From NCBI RefSeq assembly GCF_002387895.1, contig NZ_DGLI01000023.1, positions 114,822 through 178,821 of the forward strand: a stretch of 64,000 nucleotides of DNA, written 5' to 3'. The DNA is from Clostridium sp. UBA4548. Its GTDB lineage: Bacteria; Bacillota; Clostridia; Clostridiales; Clostridiaceae. This document shows, piece by piece, positions 8,625 through 16,692 of this stretch. The notes below the pieces were generated by a model, which searched no databases, was not told the origin of the DNA, and saw only the letters and a list, made by a program, of their open reading frames with translations. The position numbers were made by a program, and so were the translations under genes. How positions within the stretch are numbered: the stretch's first letter is position 1; every line of letters begins with the position of its first letter.

Positions 8625-10028
8625 CTATTCCTCAAGGTGCCTTATAACTTCAAATTTTTCTATAGTATATTCCTCTGAAGTTATGCCTGCCTTTTGTAAG
8701 GCAATTGATAATTGCTCTTCTATAGTATTAACTCCTTGTAAATCTGGGAGGAGAAGGCCTGTTTTCCCATTATCTTTAACAATAACCCCATATTTCCTTG
8801 GGTCTAAATCTTCTTTATCAGCCTCTTCTGGCTCGGTAAGTACATCAACAGAAATATCTATATCCATTAACTCATGTTCTTCAACTCTATAAAATCTTGG
8901 GTCATTGACACCTGCTTCGATGGCATTTCTAATTATTTCCTCAGCCACTGAGTTGGTTACAGGAAATATTGTTCCAATGCATCCTCTTAACTCTCCACAT
9001 TTTTTCAGCGATACAAATACTCCTCTTTTTACTTCTCTCATTTCATTGGTTACGTAATCAGGAATATACTCAAGTTCTTTTCCAGAAGTCAAGTAATAGG
9101 CCAAGCTTTCCCAAGCTAGCCTTACATATAAATCTTTTGCTCTCAACTTTTTCTCATATAAGGATTTTTTTAGCTCTTCAATTTTTTCAGTCTTAGAATC
9201 TTCAATACTAGTCGGAATGAAATTCATTACACCATACCCTACCCCAAAAGTTCCTTCATAACTTAGTAATTCATCTTTAAACTTATGTTTATCTAGTGCA
9301 CCTAATAACATTATCACAGACCTTCTTCCACACTCACCAGCACCTTCCATAGTTTTTTTATCCATACTCATAATTCTCATAGGGTTTCCCTGTTGAAGAT
9401 TTAATAAGAATTCTTTATCGAATACTTCACCGTAAGGGTTGTAATCATAAGGGCCATCCTTCTTAAGTCTATGAGATAAGTCCCCACTAGCTATTAGAAC
9501 TGCATTTATATCAATGAGTTCTACAGCTTTGTTTATACATATCCCAAACTTATAAAGTTCTAGATCACTAAGAGGTGCATAGGTGATATGTACAATTTTA
9601 TAGTTTTCCAAAGCCTGATTTATAAAGTATAATGGTACAAAAACTCCATGATCTATTTCAACCTTAGAATCAAACTTTCTTAAAAAGTCATCTGTAGCCA
9701 TGAGAGAAGGAATATTTTCTTCAATAGCCAGTTCATATATTTTACTTGTAAGCTTTTTATCAATCTCTAGCTCCATTGAAACACTATGCTCACCAAACTT
9801 TTTCAGGTCACCTTTAATTGTATCTTCATAAGCTAGTGCTACAGCATCTCCAAACATAGTTCCATGGGGAGTAATTATTATAACCACCTCGGGATCTTTT
9901 TCTTTGATATCATGTGCTATTAAGTTTAATGCATCCTTTGTTTTTTTTATCTTTTCTTCTTCACCCTTTCCAATGTTAGGAATCACAATAGGAGGATGAG
10001 GCATTAAATAAAAACCTTTTATACTCAT
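8625..10028 (-). CDS. AmmeMemoRadiSam system Memo-AMMECR1 fusion protein
   Basis: 467 residues. Residues ~1-265 form a Memo/class III extradiol dioxygenase-like domain (LMPHPPIVIPNIGKGEE, PHGTMFGD, ASGDLSHR with a likely metal histidine). Residues ~290-467 form AMMECR1, with the hallmark LRGCIGT and VNDPRFYRV. The human homologues MEMO1 (copper/iron redox) and AMMECR1 are separate proteins; bacteria commonly fuse them. The function in bacteria is unknown. The start follows GAGGTGATTTT. It is first in a two-gene operon with the radical SAM enzyme. Confidence 0.9.
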   Translation of the reverse strand: MSIKGFYLMPHPPIVIPNIGKGEEEKIKKTKDALNLIAHDIKEKDPEVVIIITPHGTMFGDAVALAYEDTIKGDLKKFGEHSVSMELEIDKKLTSKIYELAIEENIPSLMATDDFLRKFDSKVEIDHGVFVPLYFINQALENYKIVHITYAPLSDLELYKFGICINKAVELIDINAVLIASGDLSHRLKKDGPYDYNPYGEVFDKEFLLNLQQGNPMRIMSMDKKTMEGAGECGRRSVIMLLGALDKHKFKDELLSYEGTFGVGYGVMNFIPTSIEDSKTEKIEELKKSLYEKKLRAKDLYVRLAWESLAYYLTSGKELEYIPDYVTNEMREVKRGVFVSLKKCGELRGCIGTIFPVTNSVAEEIIRNAIEAGVNDPRFYRVEEHELMDIDISVDVLTEPEEADKEDLDPRKYGVIVKDNGKTGLLLPDLQGVNTIEEQLSIALQKAGITSEEYTIEKFEVIRHLEE

Positions 10029-10174
10029 AAAATCACCTCAAATAAATAATTATATTGATATACAGATTTTCATATACTAGTTATTAATCTATTTAATATG
10101 TTTTGTCTATGAACTATAATATATTCTATAAAAATCAAATTAAATAATTGAGTACTATATAAGGAGGTTTATCC

Positions 10175-10540
10175 ATGTTTTTCATTGGTGTAATGGGGCT
10201 AGATAATAAAGAGGAAATTTTAAGGGAAGTAGAAGTTCAATGTCCTAACTGTAATGTAAATCATTTATTTCTTTTACATAGTTATAACAGATTTCATTTT
10301 TTCTTTTTACCTATTTTGAAATGGGAACATAATTACTATTTACTCTGCAAAAATTGTGATTCCCTATATGGTATAAATAAGGAAAAGGGATATGAAGCAA
10401 GTATAAAAAATCATGTTAAATTTACTTATTGGGACTTATCACCTATTCATGTTGAGAAACTATGTGAAAGCTGCAAAAAATCTTTGAACGGAGAGTTCGA
10501 GTATTGTCCCTATTGTGGTCATAAACAAACTACTTTCTAA
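10175..10540 (+). CDS. zinc-ribbon protein, function unknown
   Basis: 121 residues with two zinc-ribbon-like cysteine sets: CPNCNVNHLF with CKNCDSLYG, and CESCKKSL with CPYCGHKQ. The hydrophobic, aromatic part between (FHFFFLPILKWEHNYYLLC) may pack the ribbon or touch the membrane. AAGGAGG stands seven bases before the ATG. It is monocistronic and closed by a strong terminator. No role can be assigned. Confidence 0.75.
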   Translation: MFFIGVMGLDNKEEILREVEVQCPNCNVNHLFLLHSYNRFHFFFLPILKWEHNYYLLCKNCDSLYGINKEKGYEASIKNHVKFTYWDLSPIHVEKLCESCKKSLNGEFEYCPYCGHKQTTF

Positions 10541-10546
10541 TAAAGT

Positions 10547-10590
10547 AAACCCTATAGAATAATAATAAAGTTTTCTATAGGGTTTTATTT
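10547..10590. terminator. bidirectional terminator
   Basis: The 12-bp stem aaaccctataga / tctatagggttt lies between convergent genes. Confidence 0.85.
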
Positions 10591-10611
10591 TATATAGTTT
10601 TATTTTTTAAT

Positions 10612-11334
10612 TTACTCAGTATAGTAATCTTCATTTACAACCATTTTAATTGTATCAATTATTTTTTCACTTACTAAATGAAATATTTTTTCACCTTTCT
10701 CTTTTGTAGCAAGGGTTGCATTGCCTGATAGAGCATCCTTATAAATAACTTTTCCTCTATCCTTAAAATACAATCTCATTGTAGGTTTTCTATTATTACA
10801 TATAGCTTTATTCATCTGAACTAAATTATCGTTATAAAATAATATGGCAGAAGTCTCGTCTTCTCCACCGTGACCTTGCCCTTCAGTAATGGTTAATATA
10901 TCCTTGGAATAATCCATCCACCAATTTATAGTTAATGCAGCTAATCCAAGTTCCATAAGTTTCTCACTTGCTAAATTTAAGGCATTAATATTTCCACCAT
11001 GACCATTTAAAAATATAAGATTTTTAACTCCGTTTTTATATAGGCTTCTTCCCACTTCAAAAATGTATTGAGCTAAAACCTCTGATGGTACATGAATAGT
11101 ACCAGGGTATACAGATAAATCATAACTTTGTCCAAAAGGAACTTCAGGGGCTATAAATATCTGATTTCCCATTTTTTCATCTATACTTTCACAAAGTAAC
11201 CTTGGAGAAAAAATATCTGTTCCTAAAGGCAAATGATGTCCATGGGCTTCAACTGAGCCAATAGGTATAATTACAGTTTTTATAGTTTCAACCTTTTCTA
11301 GAAAATCATCTGAAGTTAAGTTTACCATATACAT
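10612..11334 (-). CDS. creatininase-family amidohydrolase
   Basis: 240 residues. VIIPIGSVEAHGHHLPLGTDIFSP carries the metal ligands E, H and D of the creatininase fold; FLNGHGGN and GHGGEDETS complete the site. The family includes creatininase, the MftE peptidase and FAPy-type deaminases, so the substrate cannot be named. A longer frame begins at 11361, but its first nine codons read through the GAGGGGG ribosome binding site, so I place the start at the ATG at 11334. No mycofactocin genes are nearby. Confidence 0.85.
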   Translation of the reverse strand: MYMVNLTSDDFLEKVETIKTVIIPIGSVEAHGHHLPLGTDIFSPRLLCESIDEKMGNQIFIAPEVPFGQSYDLSVYPGTIHVPSEVLAQYIFEVGRSLYKNGVKNLIFLNGHGGNINALNLASEKLMELGLAALTINWWMDYSKDILTITEGQGHGGEDETSAILFYNDNLVQMNKAICNNRKPTMRLYFKDRGKVIYKDALSGNATLATKEKGEKIFHLVSEKIIDTIKMVVNEDYYTE

Positions 11335-11476
11335 AAGTAGTCCCCCTCTTTTCAAAAACAATGTTTTATATCTATTATACCATAATAATCCAAATTCAAT
11401 TTCATAGTGAGTTCATGTTTTAGCTTTATTATATTATTAAATCTAAAATTTATTTCTGGCCTTTGTTCTTAATTAA

Positions 11477-12181
11477 CTATTCTTCATTTGAACAATATAA
11501 ATCTGATTTTTCAGGGGTTATTTTAAATCCCAATCGTTTACAGTATTCTTTAATTGTTTCTACATACCACTCCTTGGCACGAGGATCAATGATAATTTTT
11601 TCTATAAACTCTATAGGATTTAAGTTAATCTCAATACGTGAACAACGCTGATTACTGCTATTACAAGTAACATAATCGCTTAAGGTTATCAGCCTGACTT
11701 CTTTCTCATGTTCAAAGGCTTTGCGTTTAAATAAACCTTGAATTAGGTCATTCTTTTTTACGTCTCCATCAGTCAATTTTTTAGAAACTTGATTTAAATT
11801 TTCATAGTATATTACTGGAGATAACATACCAAAATTTATTTCTTTTAAGAGGCTAAATTTTTCTACTGTAGTTTGAATTAAAATCCCTTCATCTTCTCTT
11901 GAATAAATTCTCCATAAAGCATCTGAAACTCCTTCTAAACTCCAACATTGGCCATATAATCCATTTAAATATTCTTTCTCCGTATTATAATTAAAACAAT
12001 TATCTATCTCAGATAAGAATTTTCTTGTTGGTATCTCCCATTTATCTTCCCAAAATAATAGCTTTGTAAGATAAGTTTTTTGTGTTTCTACAAAACTCAT
12101 AAATTGACTAAGACACATATATCTATATAGTTTAGTATCCTTATGTAAGGATTTATCAATTATAATTCCATCAATACTCAT
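11477..12181 (-). CDS. DUF2971 protein, coupled to the PIN gene
   Basis: 234 residues of the DUF2971 type: LYRYMCLSQFMSFVETQKTYLTKLLFWEDKWE near the start, CWSLEGVSDALWRIYSREDEGILIQTT in the middle, and KRKAFEHEKEVRLITLS, then IEFIEKIIIDPRAKEWYVETIKEYC. The family is soluble and of unknown function, and is common in accessory DNA. It begins inside the stop of the PIN gene (ATGA overlap), so the two products are made together. The C-terminal half contains the conserved E-hE-EVR pattern. Confidence 0.8.
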   Translation of the reverse strand: MSIDGIIIDKSLHKDTKLYRYMCLSQFMSFVETQKTYLTKLLFWEDKWEIPTRKFLSEIDNCFNYNTEKEYLNGLYGQCWSLEGVSDALWRIYSREDEGILIQTTVEKFSLLKEINFGMLSPVIYYENLNQVSKKLTDGDVKKNDLIQGLFKRKAFEHEKEVRLITLSDYVTCNSSNQRCSRIEINLNPIEFIEKIIIDPRAKEWYVETIKEYCKRLGFKITPEKSDLYCSNEE

Positions 12182-12663
12182 TTCCTGTTCTCCTCCTTTA
12201 AAGTGTCCAGAAAGCCTTTAAAGTTTAAAATTCTATGAGCTGGGAGGATAAGCTTTCCGCAGTTAATAATTTTTTTATCCTCTGTTACTAATATAAGCTC
12301 CTTATGGTTATAGCATAAAGAAATAAGCTTAAAATCATTATCTGACAACTTATTATCATTGATAAAATAAATATTAGTTTTATCATTGTATTTAATTGTA
12401 ATATTTTTGTTTTCCCTTAGTATCCCCTGAATATTAATCGCTTCGTCTTCAATTATGTTATTTAAAAGTTTTATAAATTTATCTGTCAATACTTGAATTC
12501 CATTATAGATTTTGAATTCTTTATGTGATAATTCCGCTGCTACACCTTTTGAAATTCTGTAATCTGAATGAGGATTTTTGTCAAGCTCCTCAAGTAATTT
12601 CGGAAATTGATTCCATATATTTATTATTATATTAGAGTCTAATAAATACTTCACATTATCCAT
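12178..12663 (-). CDS. PIN-domain ribonuclease-like protein
   Basis: 161 residues. PIN-domain acidic residues are visible: D9 in YLLDSNIIIN, E45 in AAELSH, the D pair in LSDNDFKLI, and D in LVTEDKKII. PIN proteins are metal-dependent RNases, often toxins of VapBC-type pairs. No small antitoxin gene lies upstream; the partner is the overlapping DUF2971 gene. AAGGAG precedes the ATG by eight bases. A role as toxin or as RNA-processing effector is inference. Confidence 0.75.
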   Translation of the reverse strand: MDNVKYLLDSNIIINIWNQFPKLLEELDKNPHSDYRISKGVAAELSHKEFKIYNGIQVLTDKFIKLLNNIIEDEAINIQGILRENKNITIKYNDKTNIYFINDNKLSDNDFKLISLCYNHKELILVTEDKKIINCGKLILPAHRILNFKGFLDTLKEENRK

Positions 12664-12755
12664 TGAAGAAACTCCTTATATGTATTTTTATTATTAAAGC
12701 ACACATTTTTAATATGACCAATAAGACGTTCTTTATTACAAAAATAGGTTATAGA

Positions 12756-12772
12756 ATTGTGCCATGCACAAT
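12756..12772. promoter_or_regulatory. perfect palindrome upstream of the PIN-DUF2971 pair
   Basis: attgtgc-cat-gcacaat is a 7-bp perfect inverted repeat, 93 bases before the PIN start. A weak TATAAC box follows on the minus strand, so this may be an operator. The remainder of 12664-12920 shows nothing else. Confidence 0.4.
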
Positions 12773-12920
12773 AAATATACAGGTTGTAATCATAATATAA
12801 TTAAATAGAAAATTATTAACTTACTAATAATCTATGTTTCTCGAAGTTAATGAACTATATACAACTCTCCATCGCAGCAAGTGCTACTAGATTAACTTTT
12901 ATATTAAGCCCTACATATAT

Positions 12921-12963
12921 AAAAAGCACCATGAAATATTCTTCATATTCATGGTACTTTTAT
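12921..12963. terminator. terminator after the CDF transporter
   Basis: The stem aaaagcaccatgaa / ttcatggtactttt, with one G-U pair, works in both directions. Confidence 0.8.
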
Positions 12964-12985
12964 TTATTCTACACTTTTATCAACT

Positions 12986-13888
12986 TCAGATTAGTTCACT
13001 ACTAAAAGTAACACCTCCACTATCATAAAAAGGTTCTATATGAACAATCATTTGAATATTACCATTAACTTCTTCTCTTACTTTATTTTCAATTTGCTTA
13101 ATTAGTTTGTGACATTGAGCAACATTCATATTTGCTGCAAGTTTCATATGCATATCTAAGTAAATTTCGCTATGGATGCCTCTACTTCTAATTTTATGAA
13201 CATCCTTTACTTCATTGAAACTCAAAATTATTTCTTTTACTGAATCTGTTTCTACTGCAGCTTTATCTACTAATATTTCACTTGCGGATTTAAAAATTTC
13301 ATAGGACGAATGTAGAATAAATATAGAAACAATAAAGGATGCTATTGAATCTATAATTGGTGGAAAACCTAACTTAACTGATATTAAAGTAAAAAGCACA
13401 CCAGCAGAAACAAAGATATCGCTTTTAGTATGCAAGGAATCTGAGGTAAGAATGTAGCTATTCATTTTTTTACCTTGCCTAAATTCAAATCTGCATACTA
13501 ATACATTTACTACAATTGTAAACATCAAAGTTACAATACTTTCTACTGTAATTTGAAGTTCAATTGGATTTATTAAACGATAAACAGCATTTATGATTAC
13601 TTTTCCCCCTATAACAAGTAACATTCCTGCAATAAATAGACCTGCTAACATTTCAAACTTTTTATGTCCATAAGGATGTTCTACATCTATAGGTTTTGAA
13701 GCAAGATTAATACCTATTATGCCTACTATATTTGATGAACCATCTGTTAAAGAATGAAATCCATCTGCAATCATGCTAGTGCTGTTTATAAGGTTACCTA
13801 TAATGATTTTCAATATAGCTACCATAAGGTTTGCGAATAATATTACCCATAAGACTTTTTTGATTACTTTAAAATTATCACTATTCAT
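12986..13888 (-). CDS. cation diffusion facilitator (CDF) metal exporter under NiCo riboswitch control
   Basis: 300-residue CDF protein. Six membrane segments; the metal site motifs are SMIADGFHSLTDGSSN in helix 2 and HTKSDIFVS in helix 5; a cytoplasmic C-terminal domain follows (EIYLDMHMKLAANMNVAQCHKLIKQIE). CDF proteins export divalent cations by proton antiport. A frame opening at 13924 is longer, but its start lies inside a terminator hairpin with no ribosome binding site; the ATG at 13888 follows AAAGGGAGG. The leader is a NiCo (czcD) riboswitch, so the likely cargo is Co, Ni or Fe(II). Confidence 0.92.
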   Translation of the reverse strand: MNSDNFKVIKKVLWVILFANLMVAILKIIIGNLINSTSMIADGFHSLTDGSSNIVGIIGINLASKPIDVEHPYGHKKFEMLAGLFIAGMLLVIGGKVIINAVYRLINPIELQITVESIVTLMFTIVVNVLVCRFEFRQGKKMNSYILTSDSLHTKSDIFVSAGVLFTLISVKLGFPPIIDSIASFIVSIFILHSSYEIFKSASEILVDKAAVETDSVKEIILSFNEVKDVHKIRSRGIHSEIYLDMHMKLAANMNVAQCHKLIKQIENKVREEVNGNIQMIVHIEPFYDSGGVTFSSELI

Positions 13889-13913
13889 ACCCAACTTACC
13901 TCCCTTTGAAGAT

Positions 13914-13956
13914 AAAAAATCCATGGAACACTATATTAATTGTCCCATGGATTTTT
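13914..13956 (-). terminator. riboswitch expression-platform terminator
   Basis: The stem AAAAATCCATGG / CCATGGATTTTT is followed by a T-run just upstream of the CDF ribosome binding site. Its 5' arm overlaps the last helix and the GGGACA segment of the riboswitch aptamer, so ligand binding should block it (ON switch). Confidence 0.85.
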
Positions 13957-14016
13957 CCACTGCTTTTAAATAAGCCCGGCTGCATAAATAAAACTTACCG
14001 CCTGTTCATTTATAAA
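13935..14016 (-). promoter_or_regulatory. NiCo (czcD) riboswitch aptamer
   Basis: Minus strand reads AACAGGC, then a small hairpin (TAAGT-TTT-ATTTA), GCAGCCGGGC, a GCTT/AAGC hairpin, a TGGA/TCCA hairpin and TGGGACA. This order matches the four-way-junction NiCo riboswitch (Rfam czcD class), including the invariant GCAGCCGGGC and GGGACA segments. P1 is weak here. It sits in front of a CDF exporter, its classic target. Published work reports Co, Ni and Fe(II) as ligands. Confidence 0.87.
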
Positions 14017-14039
14017 CTTTATCTTATTTGCTTATTTTT

Positions 14040-14069
14040 ATTATATTCAGAATTAATTTTGTTGTGCAA
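14040..14069 (-). promoter_or_regulatory. promoter of the NiCo riboswitch/CDF transcript
   Basis: -35 TTGCAC (14069-14064), 18-bp spacer, -10 TATAAT (14045-14040). Transcription would start near 14033, just before the aptamer. Confidence 0.75.
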
Positions 14070-14124
14070 AAAAATAGATGATAAATTAAAAGATTCTACT
14101 GATGGTGGGCTACCCTTAGAATAG

Positions 14125-14168
14125 AAAAGATAGAAGCCTAATAACATATTACTAGACTTCTATCTTTT
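14125..14168. terminator. bidirectional terminator
   Basis: The stem aaaagatagaag / cttctatctttt lies between the CDF promoter and the end of the homoserine dehydrogenase gene region. Confidence 0.85.
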
Positions 14169-14233
14169 CCATAGATAAATAACATTATTAAAAATAGTCT
14201 AAATCACAATAACCTTTTACTTTTTAGCTTATT

Positions 14234-15241
14234 TTACTCTATCAGTAGATTCATTAAATCACTGTATATTCCATAAGCAGTTTGTTGAATCTCTGGGTTT
14301 TTTTCAACAATACATATTTCTCCCATTAAATCTGTTGTTACACATAATATTGAGGAGGTAGCATCTATTGTACTTAACATGTCTGTATTAGGCACTAATT
14401 TTGGGTAAACTTTCCCTATGATTTTATCTCCACTTCTATAACCTTCACAAATAAGCTTAAATTTTTCACCTGCTTTTTCAGCATCAATAATATCTTCTTT
14501 TGAGATGTTCTTAATGCCTATCCTATCTACTTTTAATGGATTAAGGTCTCCATTAAGTAAAACATTTGCTAAGGCAGAGGTTTTTGCAGCTGCATCCCAT
14601 CCGTCAACATCCATTGATGGGTCTGCCTCTGCAAAACCTCTCCTTTGAGCTTCTTTAACAGCATCATCATACTCATTACCTTTTTCCATTTCCTCAAGTA
14701 TAAAGTTGGTAGTTGAATTTAAAATTCCCTTAAAGGATTCAACCCTACAACCTGGAAGTGTATACTTTACAAGGTTAAATATTGGAGTACCGTCCATCAC
14801 AGTAGTTTCATATAAAAACTTTCTATTTTTTTCTCTAGCCATGGCTTTTAATCTTTTAAAATCCCAAGCAATTGGACCTTTATTTGCTGTTATTACATCC
14901 ATATTGTTGCTAAAGGCTGTTTCAATGTGACTAATGGCTGGTTGCCCATCCCAAATGGAAAGAGTGCTTAATTCTATCATAACATCTGCATGAGATTCTA
15001 TAATCATATCAATAGTTGAAAGATGAACGAGATTGGGATTGTCATTTGAGAACCTCCCTTTTGCCTCTAATTCATCTAAAGCAGCTTTAATATTAATTCC
15101 CTCATGACACAATAAATTTCCTTTTGATTTTGTAGCTATGGCTGTGATTTTCACATCTAAATTCTTGTTAAGTAATAATCTGCAGAATTCTTGACCAGAG
15201 TTTCCAAATCCTACTATACATAGTTTTAAAGTTTTATCCAT
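14234..15241 (-). CDS. hom: homoserine dehydrogenase
   Basis: 335 residues, NAD(P)-dependent reduction of aspartate semialdehyde to homoserine. The N-terminal Rossmann motif is VGFGNSGQEF; the catalytic domain shows TTVMDGTPIFNLV, GILNSTTNFILEEM and RGFAEADPSMDVDGWDAAAK with the catalytic lysine. The C-terminal ACT regulatory domain of longer enzymes is missing, so allosteric threonine control is not expected. Residue choice (GILNST for GILNGT) is slightly divergent. It stands alone; its leader has an AAGCCTT/AAGGCTT pairing but no recognised riboswitch. Confidence 0.85.
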   Translation of the reverse strand: MDKTLKLCIVGFGNSGQEFCRLLLNKNLDVKITAIATKSKGNLLCHEGINIKAALDELEAKGRFSNDNPNLVHLSTIDMIIESHADVMIELSTLSIWDGQPAISHIETAFSNNMDVITANKGPIAWDFKRLKAMAREKNRKFLYETTVMDGTPIFNLVKYTLPGCRVESFKGILNSTTNFILEEMEKGNEYDDAVKEAQRRGFAEADPSMDVDGWDAAAKTSALANVLLNGDLNPLKVDRIGIKNISKEDIIDAEKAGEKFKLICEGYRSGDKIIGKVYPKLVPNTDMLSTIDATSSILCVTTDLMGEICIVEKNPEIQQTAYGIYSDLMNLLIE

Positions 15242-15415
15242 AGTATCCCCCTAAAATTTCACTTAAGCCTTTGTAGTGAGTAGTGTGCAACCCACTTCTT
15301 TATATAAGGCTTACTAGTATTTTTATATTATAAATTTATATTACTGACGTAAGTATAAATAAAAATATTGGTATGTAGATGTAGTAATCTTAATACTCTA
15401 TCTAAACTGTTAAAA

Positions 15416-15844
15416 TTAATTTACTATTTCCATATATCTTTCAGGTGTAGCAAGTTCGCTAAATCCAAACTTTCGGTAGAGTTCATGTGCATCCTTGGTG
15501 GCTAGCAACCATTTTCTCAACTCTAATAAATCAGGGTAATTTAAGATGCATTCTAGGAGCCAAATTCCTAACCCATTTCCCCTATAATCTTCATCAATGT
15601 AAACATCACACAAATAAGCGAAAGTTGCATTATCAGTAATAACTCTAGCAAATCCAATTTGTTTATCCCCTTTAAACATTGAAAAGCAAAGAGAGTTCTC
15701 TATAGATTTTACAATTGTTTCTTTAGATCTATTGGTGGCCCAGTATAACCTATGAAGAGAATTATATAACGTATCAATATTTATTTTGCCTTTATCTGTT
15801 GTTACAGTAAAACCACCCTTTGTATAATTTATTATTTTACTCAT
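15416..15844 (-). CDS. GNAT-family N-acetyltransferase
   Basis: 142 residues. The acetyl-CoA site is YIDEDYRGNGLGIWLLECIL (R/Q-x-x-G-x-G/A form RGNGLG), followed by ELYRKFGFSELATPERYMEI, which is typical of small-molecule acetyltransferases. The substrate is unknown. It starts after ATGGAGGAATTTAA. It is monocistronic, with 570 bases of leader and intergenic DNA from homoserine dehydrogenase. Confidence 0.85.
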   Translation of the reverse strand: MSKIINYTKGGFTVTTDKGKINIDTLYNSLHRLYWATNRSKETIVKSIENSLCFSMFKGDKQIGFARVITDNATFAYLCDVYIDEDYRGNGLGIWLLECILNYPDLLELRKWLLATKDAHELYRKFGFSELATPERYMEIVN

Positions 15845-16133
15845 TTAAATTCCTCCATAAAAAACCTTATATATCAGGAAATAAATATTAAAAAAATGAT
15901 TTTTAATATAGAATACCTTTTACTTCTTAATTTATTATAGCATAATTTTACATTTTTTTCAGGATAGAAAAATTATTTTTAATTTCATGTAATTCTTCAC
16001 CCGTATTGATTTAGCTATGTATTTTATTCCAACTAAACCAATACATTTTATCATAGGTTAATTAAAGTTGGAGAAACTATTATTAGTTGTTATATTTACA
16101 AATAAAATTTATATACTGAGAGGAGTAATAACT

Positions 16134-16373
16134 ATGGATGAAAAATCCCTACAAACGGTTAGAGAACTAAACGCTAAATCAAGGAAAAATGCACAAGTTA
16201 ATAGCAACAAGCATAGCACACAACACATCAATTCATCTATGAAAAATGAGGTTGATAATACAGCAAACTTTAGTGCTGAAGAAGATATTAATGAAGTGAA
16301 TAGCTTAAATAATATAAGTAGTATGGTTAGTATGGACTATGTAGATTCTGAGTCTTTTCCAACAAATAAATAG
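16134..16373 (+). CDS. small hydrophilic protein, unknown
   Basis: 79 residues rich in Asn, Ser and Lys: MDEKSLQTVRELNAKSRKNA at the start, ending DYVDSESFPTNK. The longer frame starts at 16068, but GAGAGGAG lies seven bases before the ATG at 16134. Low complexity and lack of hydrophobic segments suggest a disordered protein; the NAKSRKNAQ segment faintly recalls small spore proteins, which I cannot support further. A good terminator follows. Likely real, function unknown. Confidence 0.6.
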   Translation: MDEKSLQTVRELNAKSRKNAQVNSNKHSTQHINSSMKNEVDNTANFSAEEDINEVNSLNNISSMVSMDYVDSESFPTNK

Positions 16374-16388
16374 CTTTCAGAGCAAACA

Positions 16389-16424
16389 AAAAATCAGGTA
16401 GCTTCAATAGCTCCTGATTTTTTT
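16389..16424 (+). terminator. terminator
   Basis: aaatcagg / cctgattt plus tagct / agct inner pairing, followed by seven T. Confidence 0.85.
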
Positions 16425-16548
16425 ATTTGTTAAAATCACAAATTAATTTATTTAATTAATAATGGTATATGTTTAAAATAATTGGAATACAGGAAAATAA
16501 AACAATAATATCCTTAAATTTTATAATGAAATCATATGTTATTTAGTA

Positions 16549-16554
16549 TATAAT
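16549..16554 (+). promoter_or_regulatory. probable -10 box of the c-di-AMP riboswitch transcript
   Basis: TATAAT about 15 bases before the aptamer; the matching -35 is weak (ATGAAA at 16526-16531). Confidence 0.5.
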
Positions 16555-16571
16555 GTACTAACAGTTAAACA

Positions 16572-16678
16572 AGTTATGCCGAATCTCTTTTAAAGAGTAC
16601 GGGGGAATACATTTTGGGGTGAAGCTACTTTGTAGCTGGGGAACTCCCCCCTAACCCGACAACTAACCTCGGAGGCAA
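16572..16678 (+). promoter_or_regulatory. c-di-AMP (ydaO/yuaA) riboswitch
   Basis: Contains the class hallmarks in order: atgccgaatc, gggggaatacattttgggg, tgaagc, a short hairpin, ggggaactcccccctaaccc, gacaactaacctcggaggc. The ends pair (tgcc / ggca). ydaO RNAs sense c-di-AMP and usually lower expression of cell-wall hydrolases and osmolyte or potassium transporters; here the target is a SleB-type hydrolase. No intrinsic terminator lies between the aptamer and the start. The ribosome binding site begins within a few bases of the closing helix. Confidence 0.92.
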
Positions 16679-16692
16679 AGGAGGGACAAACT

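Noticed and set aside
15242..15415. Leader of homoserine dehydrogenase considered as a riboswitch (AAGCCTT/AAGGCTT pairing).
   Set aside because: No SAM, lysine, T-box or other known signature, and no terminator follows.
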